Below the pieces are notes generated by a model. The model did no database searches and was not told the origin of the DNA. It was given only the letters and a program-made list of their open reading frames with translations. Both the position numbers and the translations under genes were made by a program. Positions 41,978 to 51,115 of a stretch of 62,033 nucleotides of DNA are shown piece by piece; position 1 is the stretch's first letter; every line of letters starts with the position of its first letter. The stretch comes from a virus. Location: the IMG/VR virus record IMGVR_UViG_3300043777_000073, positions 1 to 62,033 of that record. The stretch is one strand, 5' to 3'.

Positions 41978-42631
41978 ATGGCGGCTTTCGCCAACGTCAA
42001 CGGGCAAGGCACGGTGTCGCTCAACCTGGCGATCCCGCTCTACGGCCTCTGGGTCGCGGACGTCGCGCTCGCGCTCGGTACGGCTATCGCCACCGGGCCG
42101 GTCACGCTCACGCTCGGCAACATGACGCTCACGGGCGCCGTGTATCGCCAGAACGTTTTCGCAGGGCAAGTCAAGGCGCGCATCGTCGGAGGCGCGGGCG
42201 GCTGGAACCAGAAGGTCGAGGCACGCGGATACAATAACCCGAGCGGCGTGCTGCTCTCGATGGTCGTCGGCGACGCCGCGAGCGAGGTCGGCGAGTCCGT
42301 CTCGATCGCGCAAGACCAAGTGATCGGAAACTTCTACGCGCGCTTCGCCGACAAGGCCTCGCGCGTGCTCGCCGCGGTCGGCGGCCCTTCGTGGTGGGTC
42401 GATAGCTCGGGCGTGACGCACATCGGGCCGAGGCCGACACCGACCATCATGAGCGCCTTCGTCGTCGAGGACTACCGGCCGAACACGGGCGAGCTTGTCA
42501 TCTCGACTGAGGACTACGCCAGCTGGCAGCCTGGCGCGAGCTTCACGAGCGCGACGACTGGCACGCAGACCGTCGCCAGCGTGCGCCACGAGATGCACGA
42601 GAAGGCGACCATGAAGATCCTTGCGGCATGA
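41978..42631 (+). CDS. Baseplate protein
   Basis: 217 residues. VSLNLAIPLYGLWVADVALA, then TITLGNMTLTGAV-like strands and a repeated beta core (ARIVGGAGGWNQKVEARGYN). It resembles tail hub-associated proteins of Mu-like tails, without a decisive motif. It overlaps the next gene as ATGA. Confidence 0.6.
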   Translation: MAAFANVNGQGTVSLNLAIPLYGLWVADVALALGTAIATGPVTLTLGNMTLTGAVYRQNVFAGQVKARIVGGAGGWNQKVEARGYNNPSGVLLSMVVGDAASEVGESVSIAQDQVIGNFYARFADKASRVLAAVGGPSWWVDSSGVTHIGPRPTPTIMSAFVVEDYRPNTGELVISTEDYASWQPGASFTSATTGTQTVASVRHEMHEKATMKILAA

Positions 42632-43221
42632 GTAACGCCACTCCCGAGACCGACCGATGGCTTGCGTCGATGCGGGAGATCGTCCGGCAGGAACTCGCGC
42701 GGCGGCTGCTCGGCGAGTACGACTACGTCGTAGCCAGCGCAAACGGCACGACGATCGACGCAACACCGGCCGACCCGCAAGACACTGGGGCTCCGAACAT
42801 CTCTGGCCTTTCCGTCTGGATGGGCGTGCCGGGCGGTTCGTGCCAGCCCGCTGAGGGTTCGCACATCACGGTCGTCTTCCTTGACGGCAATCGGACCAAG
42901 CCGAGAGTGCGCGGGTACGACGGCACGCTCGGCGTATCGGTCACGATTGCCGACGCGACGGTCAACCTCGGTCCGACGCCAGCGCGTCAAGGCGTCGTGC
43001 TCAACGAAGAACTGCTGACACTTCTAGGGTTGCTCGACACAGCGCTCCAAGCCCTCCAAGCGCTTACGGTGACCATGACGGCGCCGACGGGCACGGTGGT
43101 ATCCTCCGACGTCGGAGGGGCATTCACTTTGCTGACGGCCGCCATCACGACGGCCGTCGAGGCGTTCACGAACGGGCTCGCTCAGCCCATTGCATCAACG
43201 ACAGTCCAGGCCTCCCCATGA
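42628..43221 (+). CDS. Baseplate spike/assembly protein (gpV-like OB fold)
   Basis: 197 residues. Residues 30-95 have a DPQDTGAPNISGLSVWMGVP and GSHITVVFLDGNRTKPRVRG pattern, the usual gpV/gp5 OB-fold (entry 'G..V...F..GD...P.V.G'). The C-terminal part is a coiled or beta stem (LLTAAITTAVEAFTNGLAQP). Likely the central spike or its hub. Confidence 0.75.
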   Translation: MSNATPETDRWLASMREIVRQELARRLLGEYDYVVASANGTTIDATPADPQDTGAPNISGLSVWMGVPGGSCQPAEGSHITVVFLDGNRTKPRVRGYDGTLGVSVTIADATVNLGPTPARQGVVLNEELLTLLGLLDTALQALQALTVTMTAPTGTVVSSDVGGAFTLLTAAITTAVEAFTNGLAQPIASTTVQASP

Positions 43222-44693
43222 AAGACAAGCCCATGAAAAGCGTTCGCCTCATCATCCTCGCCTCGATGGCCCTTCTCGTGGCCTGCTCCGGCGTCAAGCA
43301 GAAGCCGACGCACTACAGCGCGGTCTACGTGCCTCCGTCGTCGCTCACCGTGCCGCAGTGGTACATCGACGTGCAGAACACGAGCACGTGCGCCAGCGAC
43401 CAGAATAACGGCACGACATCGACGTGTGGCGGGAGCGATTCGACGGGCACGCCCAACGGCCCGATGCTCACGGCCTACGGCCTTGTCTCCGGTCGGTGGA
43501 ACTGCCAGTCGGCTGTGCAAGGATGCCCGCGGTTGCCGCAGAACACGACGGTCACCTTCCTCAGCGAGTACGCGACGGCGGCAGCAGCAGCAGCGGACCT
43601 CGTGTACCTGAGTCCGTCGCTCGAAGGCGGCTCGTACCTCAGCATCGTGTGCAACCTGCCAGCTCCGCTCGCGACTGGAGCGCTCGGCACGGTCACGGCG
43701 CTCAATGCGGCTCAGGGCGTGCTCCTGCAGTTCAGCAGCGTGCCAGGCTCGCCAGCAGTCGGGCAGCTCGTCGTCAACACGACGCACCCTGGCTACGCGT
43801 GGGTCCAGACGGCGTCCAACCCCGACGGAGGATCGCCAACCGGGACCACTCTAACGCAGCCGATGCTTGCGCAAGCTGTCCCGCTGACGAACGGTACGCC
43901 ACCGGCCGAAGTGACCGGGTGGACGACCAGCGACGCGGTCTCCGTGTACCAGCCGGGTTACGTGGCCTTCGCTTCCATCAACCCGATTGCCGAGAACATC
44001 GGCTCAAGCTCCAACGCCGGGCGCGTTTACGTCACTGGCTGCGCGAATGCGGCCGAGGTCGGCAATGCCCAGACGACGCTCAACGGCAACGTGCACTTCA
44101 TTCAATCCTCTAGCGCACGCATGCTCGTCATGTCGGCGGCCGGCGGCGGCACGGCGACGCAATACTTCATCAACGATTACCTGAGCGCCACCGTCTCCCT
44201 TGGAAGCCTGCAGCGCAGCACGCAGACGGTCTTTGCAGGAGGGCTCGCGACAGCCATCAACGGTGGCAGCGTCGTGCTCGATGGCGACCTCGTCGTGACC
44301 AGCGCGACCATCGGAAACGGCTCGGTGCTCGGCCGCGTGTATGTCGGTACCGCCATCACGGCGCCAGACGGTTTCGACAAGGTCGCGATCGCCAACTACG
44401 GGAACCCGGCGGTGTACGGGCCAGGCAACGTCAACACGCTTGCGGCCCACGTGTCCTACTCGTCGGACGCCGCCGCGCCGGATCCGGGGCTCATATTCCT
44501 CAACGTGGACGCCGGAGGCGCGCTGCAGATCAACGGGCAGACCAAGGCCTGCATCTGCATCCCTGGCTACGCAGCCATGGGAGCGTGCAACCAGGTGGTC
44601 TCGCCGGGGCTTCTCAAGTCGACGCTGAACGCGGACGCCGGCACGCCAGGCACGCTCTGTTACCCGGCCGGCGGCGCGTTCGGGAACCTGTAG
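43218..44693 (+). CDS. Phage-encoded lipoprotein in the baseplate cluster
   Basis: 491 residues. N-terminus MKSVRLIILASMALLVACSG (from residue 6) is a classical type II signal with lipobox LVAC. The rest is Ser/Thr/Gly-rich and looks beta, with paired cysteines (WNCQSAVQGCPRLP; KACICIPGYAAMGACNQ). An exported lipoprotein between gpV-like and gpW-like genes is unusual. It could be displayed on the host surface to block superinfection, or be a passenger gene; neither is shown by the sequence. Confidence 0.75.
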   Translation: MKDKPMKSVRLIILASMALLVACSGVKQKPTHYSAVYVPPSSLTVPQWYIDVQNTSTCASDQNNGTTSTCGGSDSTGTPNGPMLTAYGLVSGRWNCQSAVQGCPRLPQNTTVTFLSEYATAAAAAADLVYLSPSLEGGSYLSIVCNLPAPLATGALGTVTALNAAQGVLLQFSSVPGSPAVGQLVVNTTHPGYAWVQTASNPDGGSPTGTTLTQPMLAQAVPLTNGTPPAEVTGWTTSDAVSVYQPGYVAFASINPIAENIGSSSNAGRVYVTGCANAAEVGNAQTTLNGNVHFIQSSSARMLVMSAAGGGTATQYFINDYLSATVSLGSLQRSTQTVFAGGLATAINGGSVVLDGDLVVTSATIGNGSVLGRVYVGTAITAPDGFDKVAIANYGNPAVYGPGNVNTLAAHVSYSSDAAAPDPGLIFLNVDAGGALQINGQTKACICIPGYAAMGACNQVVSPGLLKSTLNADAGTPGTLCYPAGGAFGNL

Positions 44694-44714
44694 GCGAATC
44701 ACTCGGACTCGCCC

Positions 44715-45122
44715 ATGAACTCGACGACCACCGACTACGGCTCGGACATGAGCCTTCTGATGGATCTCGATCCCATGGGCACGACCGTGCGCGGCCGGCT
44801 TCTGCTCGCGCAAGCGCTCATCCGTCGATGGACGACGCCGCGCGGTCGCCTGCTCGACGACCCAAACTACGGCTACGCGGTGACCGACGAACTCAACGAC
44901 GATCTCAGCCCAGCGGACGTGAGTGACATCGCCGACAACATGGACGCTGAGGCCATCAAAGACGAGCGCGTCGTCTCGAGCCAGACGCAAGTGCAGTTCA
45001 ACAAGGCGAATGGCTACCTCATCACGACGACCATCATCGACGATGGCGCCGGGCCCTTCCCGCTCGTGCTGCAGATCAGCGACGTGACCGTGACCATCCT
45101 CTCGCAGCAGCTTCTGGTCTGA
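44715..45122 (+). CDS. Baseplate wedge protein (gpW/gp25-like)
   Basis: 135 residues. ALIRRWTTPRGRLLDDPNYG, AVTDELNDD and the closing strand IDDGAGPFPLVLQISDVTV are characteristic of the gpW/gp25 family. It overlaps the J-like gene as TGATG. Confidence 0.85.
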   Translation: MNSTTTDYGSDMSLLMDLDPMGTTVRGRLLLAQALIRRWTTPRGRLLDDPNYGYAVTDELNDDLSPADVSDIADNMDAEAIKDERVVSSQTQVQFNKANGYLITTTIIDDGAGPFPLVLQISDVTVTILSQQLLV

Positions 45123-46993
45123 TGTCGGCTCCCCTCAGTATCTCCGAGCTATTCCAGCCATCACCTCCTGGGATCAACTCCCAGAACCCAGCGGGAACGA
45201 TCGCGCCTGGCTCATGGCTCGCGACGCTCCTCGCTGACGGTACGACCCTCGGCCTGCCGACGAGCGCCTGGGAGCCAGGTCAAGTCGTCCGCACCATCCA
45301 GGCCATCCAGGCCGTAGAGCTGTCGAAAGAAGACACCTTTATCTCGCAGCAGGCGCAGGGAGGCTTCCTCGACTTCGCAGCGACCGGCACGGTCACCTTC
45401 ACGGATCTCGACGGCACGACGGCGACAGTTCCCGTCAGCCCCGACCCGAGCATCCCAGGTCAGAACCCGAGCGCGACGCTCACGTGGCTCGACCTTCTCG
45501 CCAGCAGCGTCTACAACGTCTTACGCTCGCCAGCCACGGCCGCAGCGGGGCTTCTCTACTTTGCGAACCTGTCGGGCTCGACATCGGGCACGTACGCCGC
45601 GGGCACGTTCCACACGCAGAACACGCTCACTCAGGCGACGTACGCGAATCAGGCTGGCTTCACGGGTACGGCCTCAAGCGTGCTTGGTACGAGCGTGACT
45701 GCGGCGAGCGCGAGCCAGCCGGTCCAGATCATCACGTCGAGCGCGCACGGCCTCTCGAGCGGAGCCGTCATCTACGGCAAAAGCCTTACGGTCACGCCGG
45801 ACGGCTTTTACCAAGTCACCGTCGTCAACTCGACGACCTTCACGCTCAACGGCTCGAACGGTACCGGAGCACCGCCCTATCCAGGGGGCGGAAACGTCTA
45901 CTCGACGCAGGCCATATCGACGGCGGCCGACCTCGTGGGCACGGGTGGCAACGCGGCGCCTGGAGCCGTCACGCAGCTTATCACGAGCGCCCCGAATTGT
46001 TTCGTCACTAACCTCGTGTCCTTCGGCGGCGCCAACTGGCAGAGCAACGTTTCGCTCGCGGCCCAGTGCCGCGCGAAGCTCGCGACGCTGTCGCCCAACG
46101 GACCAAACGGCGCGTACCTCTTCTACGCACTTGCGGCGTGGCTCATCCTGAACGGAGAGAGCATCGGTTCGTCGCCGCCGAACGTCACCGTCGCGGTTGC
46201 CAATTACCTTGCCGCGACCGGCATGGTGCTTCCGTCGCCACTGCCGACGCTCATAAACCTTGACGGCGGGCCGATCACTCGGGCGCTCGTCCAGGCGAAC
46301 AAGAGCACGGGGGTCGTCACTGTCACGCTCGCGAACTCGAGCGGGCCAGTAGCCGGGTGCATCAATAACAGCGTGACGGCTGCCACGGCAACGAGCCCGA
46401 TCGCCATCACGACAAGCTCGCCTCACAACCTGGCCACTGGCGACTACGTGCAGGTCAACCTCGTGCAGGGCCTATCCGGCGCGAACGGCACATTCGTATG
46501 CACGGTCACCGGCGGCAGCACGCTCACTCTGAATGGCTCGACCGGCACCGGATCGTATACTGGGGGCACGGGGCAGCTCTCCGGCGGAGACCTCTACGCG
46601 GTCAACGCGGTCATCCAAGCGTACTGCACGCCGAACGCGACAACGGCGATCACGCAGTCGTCCGTTGGGCTCGCGCCGCCAATCGTCGGGACGGTGTACG
46701 TCCCGCTGGCCATGGTCTCGACCTATCAGTCGAACCTCACCAACCTGTTCAACGCGTACTTCGCGAGCTTCCCCATCGGTGGACTCAACGTCGACAACGC
46801 GAGCAACGTGCTGCCGCTCGGGGCCGTCGAGGGACTCCTGTACGCCGCTGGCGCGAACGGCACTGGCGGATATTTCACGCGCAGCGTGGCTGGCGTGACG
46901 ATCAACGGTCTCGCGCAGGACTACTACATGGGCGCGAGCGGCGTCATCGACTACCCGGTGCCGACGAGCGGCATCATCGTGATCGGCCAGTAG
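45122..46993 (+). CDS. Baseplate J-like protein with two inserted FCCH-like modules
   Basis: 623 residues. N- and C-terminal parts match J-like baseplate wedge proteins (DFAATGTVTFTDLDGTTATV; LPLGAVEGLLYAAGANG). Two copies of an Ig/FCCH-like module are inserted: about 45718-45900 (SSAHGLSSGAVIYGKSLTVT) and 46390-46580 (SSPHNLATGDYVQVNLVQGL). Each ends in a TLNGS.GTG..YTGG type turn. The modules also occur in the next two genes and in 23738, and probably decorate the baseplate. Confidence 0.8.
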   Translation: MSAPLSISELFQPSPPGINSQNPAGTIAPGSWLATLLADGTTLGLPTSAWEPGQVVRTIQAIQAVELSKEDTFISQQAQGGFLDFAATGTVTFTDLDGTTATVPVSPDPSIPGQNPSATLTWLDLLASSVYNVLRSPATAAAGLLYFANLSGSTSGTYAAGTFHTQNTLTQATYANQAGFTGTASSVLGTSVTAASASQPVQIITSSAHGLSSGAVIYGKSLTVTPDGFYQVTVVNSTTFTLNGSNGTGAPPYPGGGNVYSTQAISTAADLVGTGGNAAPGAVTQLITSAPNCFVTNLVSFGGANWQSNVSLAAQCRAKLATLSPNGPNGAYLFYALAAWLILNGESIGSSPPNVTVAVANYLAATGMVLPSPLPTLINLDGGPITRALVQANKSTGVVTVTLANSSGPVAGCINNSVTAATATSPIAITTSSPHNLATGDYVQVNLVQGLSGANGTFVCTVTGGSTLTLNGSTGTGSYTGGTGQLSGGDLYAVNAVIQAYCTPNATTAITQSSVGLAPPIVGTVYVPLAMVSTYQSNLTNLFNAYFASFPIGGLNVDNASNVLPLGAVEGLLYAAGANGTGGYFTRSVAGVTINGLAQDYYMGASGVIDYPVPTSGIIVIGQ

Positions 46994-46994
46994 C

Positions 46995-48383
46995 ATGGGC
47001 TTCAAGAACCTCGGCACCCAATTCCAAACCGACATCGTCAGCGATCAGGTCGCGCCGCCGTGGCTGCAGAATCCAGTCGGAAGCGCGTACCTGCAGACGA
47101 TGGGCAAAGGCCTCGACCTCATCAGGTTCCGAAGCGCCCAGGCATCGCTGCTTCACATGCCAGGGCAGGGCGACACGAGCGCCGACTACTACATCGGTCT
47201 TGACCGGCTGCTCACGCAGGGACAGAGCGAGCCTTACCTAACGTTCGAAGCAAGGCTGTCGAAGGCCTTCGATACGTGGCAGCACGCCGGCAACGACTGG
47301 TCGGTGCTTGAGCAAGTGCTCTCGCAGCTTCTCCCATTGCAGCCGGCCGCCCGCACGATAAGCGAGACTGGACGCTGGAGCTACTACCCGGAAGCGGGGA
47401 ACACGGCGCTGCCCCCGAGCGAGTTTCTGGCCAAGACATCGAACTGGAACTGGGACAACGCTTCGTCGTTCTGGCACCCACTCAGCCCGACGGCGTGGTG
47501 GCGCTTCTGGCTCGTCGTGAACGCCGGCATGACCGTGGTCGGCACGAGCATCAACGGCGCGACATTCGCGAGCCCCATAGAGTTTTCGACGACGACGCCT
47601 CACGGGCTCGTGACCAACGCCCAGGTCTACATCGACCAGGTGAGCGGAAACCTCGGCGCGAACGGCGGTCCTTTCATGGTCGTCGTCGATAGCCCGACTA
47701 CATTCTATATTCCAGGCCTCAACGGTACTGGCATCTGGTCCGGCGGAGGCTACGTCTATCGAGCGGACCAGCAAGGATGGGCGGCGCCGTTTCCGTGTCT
47801 CGGGACTCCGGGCTCGCCGTGTCTTGGAGTGAGCACGTACGGCATCCCCATCTCTGGGGCCACGGACGCGTCGCAGATCGAGATTTCGACCTCAGTGCCG
47901 CACGGACTCTTCTCCGGCTACCAGGTCTATATCAACGAGGTCGGTGGCAACACGGCAGCGAACACCAAGGGACTGCCGTGGACCGTGACCGTGGACGCCC
48001 CGACGGCCTTCCGCATCCGAAACTCGCAGACGAACGCGTTCATCGCGGGCAACGGCGCTTACTCAGGCGGCGGCTACGTCTTTCTCGCCGGCGACCCAGT
48101 GGCCATTCCGCCTACGTCGAGCCTCGGGTTCCTAAGCTCTGGCGACGTCACACTGTCGACAGACTTCTGGAATGGCCTGCGCGCGCTGCTGAGCACGTAC
48201 AAGACGGCGCACGCGAGCCTCTGGAACATCATCGTGACCTTCGACCAGTCGCTCTTCGTTCAGGACACGCCGCTCGGAGCGGACCAGCCGGACGGAACGT
48301 ACGCGTGGCCGGCGAAGCTGGTCGCTGGCGTGTACGTCCCCGCGCGGGCCACCAATGCGCGATTCGTAGCGGGGATCACGTGA
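46995..48383 (+). CDS. Tail protein I-like, with FCCH-like modules
   Basis: 462 residues. Residues 10-150 (GLDLIRFRSAQASLLHMPGQ, then DRLLTQGQSEPYLTFEARLS) resemble P2-type gpI tail proteins. Two modules follow (47565-47757 and 47866-48090), each with PHGL....V.I..V.GN and an NGTG..SGGGYV end. Likely part of the fibre attachment or baseplate edge. Confidence 0.7.
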   Translation: MGFKNLGTQFQTDIVSDQVAPPWLQNPVGSAYLQTMGKGLDLIRFRSAQASLLHMPGQGDTSADYYIGLDRLLTQGQSEPYLTFEARLSKAFDTWQHAGNDWSVLEQVLSQLLPLQPAARTISETGRWSYYPEAGNTALPPSEFLAKTSNWNWDNASSFWHPLSPTAWWRFWLVVNAGMTVVGTSINGATFASPIEFSTTTPHGLVTNAQVYIDQVSGNLGANGGPFMVVVDSPTTFYIPGLNGTGIWSGGGYVYRADQQGWAAPFPCLGTPGSPCLGVSTYGIPISGATDASQIEISTSVPHGLFSGYQVYINEVGGNTAANTKGLPWTVTVDAPTAFRIRNSQTNAFIAGNGAYSGGGYVFLAGDPVAIPPTSSLGFLSSGDVTLSTDFWNGLRALLSTYKTAHASLWNIIVTFDQSLFVQDTPLGADQPDGTYAWPAKLVAGVYVPARATNARFVAGIT

Positions 48384-48398
48384 GAGGAATGCGATAGC

Positions 48399-49412
48399 AT
48401 GGGTTTCACCTATGGGGGTCTCGTCAGCAATATCACGGTGCCTGTCGGCATCTCGATCCTGTCGACTGTCAAGGGTAGCCCAACTGTCGTCAACACGGCC
48501 ACGCCGCACAACCTACTGAACGGCGACATCGTCGACATCACCGATCACCAGACCTGCACGGGCGTCAACGGTATCGGACTCACCGTCACGGTCACCAGCA
48601 GCACGCAGTTCACGGTGCCGATCAACACAAGCACGTACACGAGCGGCGGAGCGACTGGGTTCGTATGGCCTCGCGTCTATACGCAGAACCGCACGACGAT
48701 CCCGGTCGACGGTGACCCGAACGACGCGGCAACTTACGCGCCCGGCTTCATGTCGAACGCCGACGAGAACACGTTTGCCTTCGCGTACATGCCGCTCTAT
48801 TACTTGGGGAACGGAAACCTTAGTGCCACTGCGGTGCACACCGACAACTTATTCGGAACGCCGTGGGCTTGGGTCAAGGCGACGGCGCCAGGAGGATCGG
48901 CCAGTGCTCCGGTACAGGCTACGAGCCCAACGAGCGGGACGGCATTCGGCAGCCTGCTGCATGCTGGAGCAATTCCGGTTGCAGGAGCGGACATCATCGA
49001 GTTGCAGCTCGACTTCTCGTACGGCTGGACAACCCCGCTCGGAAGCGACCCGGATCAGTCGATCTTCTTCGCGCTCAACTGCGCCTACTATGTTCCTGGC
49101 ACGGCCACGCCGACCTTCACGCAGGAGATTCCACAGTCCTCCAAGAAGGTCAACAGTCAAATACTCACGATTTCGGCAGTCAACTATCAAGTACCGCAGA
49201 GTGGTGGACTTTCGCTACACGGATGCTTCAACGTAGCGGGCAACTTGACCCTGCAGGGCGCCGGAGCGGTCGACACAGCTGGCATGTTCGACGTTCAGCT
49301 CTATGCGGGAGCGAAGCACGGATCGTCCGGCGACAGCGTCGGCTTTGTCTTTGGGGATGCGCACTTCACGTGCAAGGTCTGGCGACCGACCAGTATCACG
49401 CAGGAGACATAG
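48399..49412 (+). CDS. Baseplate or fibre-associated protein
   Basis: 337 residues. Starts with a 90-residue region containing one FCCH-like module (NTATPHNLLNGDIVDITDHQ). The remainder has a jelly-roll-like profile and a C-terminal domain with aromatics (GDAHFTCKVWRPTSI). Possibly the fibre's proximal part. No defined family. Confidence 0.65.
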   Translation: MGFTYGGLVSNITVPVGISILSTVKGSPTVVNTATPHNLLNGDIVDITDHQTCTGVNGIGLTVTVTSSTQFTVPINTSTYTSGGATGFVWPRVYTQNRTTIPVDGDPNDAATYAPGFMSNADENTFAFAYMPLYYLGNGNLSATAVHTDNLFGTPWAWVKATAPGGSASAPVQATSPTSGTAFGSLLHAGAIPVAGADIIELQLDFSYGWTTPLGSDPDQSIFFALNCAYYVPGTATPTFTQEIPQSSKKVNSQILTISAVNYQVPQSGGLSLHGCFNVAGNLTLQGAGAVDTAGMFDVQLYAGAKHGSSGDSVGFVFGDAHFTCKVWRPTSITQET

Positions 49413-49421
49413 CGCCGTCTA

Positions 49422-50090
49422 CTACGGAAGGACGAGGCTCCGATCGGGCTGAGGATTGTCGACGCATTTGGTCACGCTCGCGATCAAGAACTCTTGGCGC
49501 TTGATCGGCATGCACGTCTGAATGACGACAGGGACCTGGGTTCCAGGTGGCACGTTGTCGAGAACGAAGTGTCCCGTAGCGTCCGTTGTCGTGATTCCGT
49601 AGAGTGGCGGGTATAGCGCATCGCACGAGACGCCTGGAGTAAGCATCGTTGGCAAGGCCGGCAGGGTTGCCGACTTCGGAGCGAAGACGGTGACAGCGGC
49701 GGCGGGGACGCCGCTCACCTGGTCGTAGACGGTCCCGCTGACGGTCGTGTGGGCGCCGACCGGGCAATTCGGGTCCGGCAGTACGGTCAGCCCGTTTGGC
49801 GCGTCCTGAGCAGCGTCCGGGTCCGCAAGAGCGCCAGCGTCGGCCTCCACGGCGGCCTCAGGTGCGCTTGCTTCGGCCATTGCCTCCGGCACGACTGCTG
49901 CGGCCTCCTCTGGCGGGTCCGGCGGCGTTCCAGCGTCCGTGCCTGCCTCCGCCCGTAGCGCGTCGCCCGCGCTCCCGACCGCGAAGGACGAGCCGCCACA
50001 ACCGCAGCCGCCGCATATCGCAGACCAAGCCAGAATCCAACCGATTGCGTTTCTCATTGTCGACCCCATGCGAGAGAGCGGAATGCCCAT
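49422..50090 (-). CDS. Host-type lipoprotein with carboxypeptidase-regulatory-like domain (moron)
   Basis: 222 residues from ATG 50090, with a leaderless promoter just upstream. A hydrophobic AIGWILAWSAICGG signal ends in a Cys cluster (CGGCGCGG), consistent with a lipoprotein signal. A linker rich in Ala/Asp/Pro follows (TDAGTPPDPPEE type), then TTVSGTVYDQVSGVPAAAVT and YGITTTDATGHFVLDNVPPG, a CarboxypepD_reg-like Ig domain. Proteins of this exact layout are abundant in Polyangia (Sorangium-type) genomes. Reversed orientation and a private promoter mark it as an acquired gene, perhaps a lysogenic-conversion factor. Confidence 0.8.
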   Translation of the reverse strand: MGIPLSRMGSTMRNAIGWILAWSAICGGCGCGGSSFAVGSAGDALRAEAGTDAGTPPDPPEEAAAVVPEAMAEASAPEAAVEADAGALADPDAAQDAPNGLTVLPDPNCPVGAHTTVSGTVYDQVSGVPAAAVTVFAPKSATLPALPTMLTPGVSCDALYPPLYGITTTDATGHFVLDNVPPGTQVPVVIQTCMPIKRQEFLIASVTKCVDNPQPDRSLVLP

Positions 50091-50095
50091 ACTAT

Positions 50096-50123
50096 ATCAT
50101 ACGGCCGAGCCGCTCATTTTCAA
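50096..50123 (-). promoter_or_regulatory. Near-consensus promoter of the lipoprotein gene
   Basis: Minus strand: TTGAAA (50123-50118), 16 nt, TATGAT (50101-50096), then ATAGT and ATG. Transcription should begin at the ATG. Confidence 0.75.
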
Positions 50124-50141
50124 TAGGGGACCGGGTGTCCA

Positions 50142-50540
50142 GTGAGCAGCCCTCTCGCGCTCAACCTGCTTCTGCGTGCTGGCTGCGCGGAGACCGGCTG
50201 CCTTCGCTGGCAGACTGGAGCCCCACCGCCATCGGCCGCCACCGACGTCAGCCTCGCGGGCTGCACCGCCATCGCGACCGTCTGGGCGCCGCAGCAGTGG
50301 AACTCGCCGCTCCTGACCATCACGACGACGCCGAGCGCGGACGGCTCGATCTCGATCAGCACCTTCTCGAGCGCCCAGGTCCCGAGCCTGGTCACGTGGC
50401 TCTTCAGCGCGGCCGGCGTGGCGCTTCTACTGCCAGCCGTTCCGCTCGACGAGGCGCGACTCGAGTGGGGGCTCAACATTATCTTCCCGAGCACCGGGCC
50501 GTGGCCGCTCATCCGCGGTCGCGTCACGGTAAAGCCATGA
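50142..50540 (+). CDS. Hypothetical tail-region protein
   Basis: 132 residues from GTG 50142. Strands of the type LLTITTTPSADGSISISTFS suggest a beta sandwich. Probably a fibre-associated protein. No family recognised. Confidence 0.5.
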   Translation: MSSPLALNLLLRAGCAETGCLRWQTGAPPPSAATDVSLAGCTAIATVWAPQQWNSPLLTITTTPSADGSISISTFSSAQVPSLVTWLFSAAGVALLLPAVPLDEARLEWGLNIIFPSTGPWPLIRGRVTVKP

Positions 50541-50541
50541 C

Positions 50542-51114
50542 ATGGGAGCACCGAACCTTGGCAACCTCAATCTCCTCAACGTCATCCTGCCGTTCGGGCC
50601 TGCGGCCCAGAGCGGCATCACGGCGTACTATCCGAGCATCGGCACGGCGCTGCCGCGCATGTCCGGCGGGTCGGTGGGGCCGATAGTGGGAAACTATCAG
50701 ACGGTCCAGACCGACTTCGTGGGGCTCCCGGGCCAGCCGATACTAAACTTCGTGCCGCCGCTCATTGGCTCCAACGACGCAGGCAACACCAGCACCGACG
50801 TCACGATCTGGACTGAGCAGATTGTCTCAGGCGCCGGCTACACGGTCACCTCCGCGCTGACCAATGTCTTCAGCGGCTTCAAGGCGCTGACGGGCAACGT
50901 CAACGTGCTCTTGCCAGCCTCCCCGTTCCCGAATCAGATGGTCTACGTGGCTGACCTCGACGGCTCGCTCGCGAATCACAACGTGACGATCGAGGGCAAC
51001 GGCAACAATATCGATAACGCCTCGGCGAACATCGTGGCGAGTAACACACTCGGGGGCCCCAAGGCGGTGTTTGGATTTTTCTTCCTGACGGCCTACGGCT
51101 GGAAGCAGGTCTAA
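50542..51114 (+). CDS. Fibre-like protein
   Basis: 190 residues. The C-terminal part holds VEYVADLDGSLANHNVTIEG-like sequence with GNGNNIDNASANIVASNTLG, a pattern seen at the ends of phage fibres and tailspikes (DG...N..TI.G.G..I). It may form a trimeric tip. Confidence 0.6.
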   Translation: MGAPNLGNLNLLNVILPFGPAAQSGITAYYPSIGTALPRMSGGSVGPIVGNYQTVQTDFVGLPGQPILNFVPPLIGSNDAGNTSTDVTIWTEQIVSGAGYTVTSALTNVFSGFKALTGNVNVLLPASPFPNQMVYVADLDGSLANHNVTIEGNGNNIDNASANIVASNTLGGPKAVFGFFFLTAYGWKQV

Positions 51115-51115
51115 C

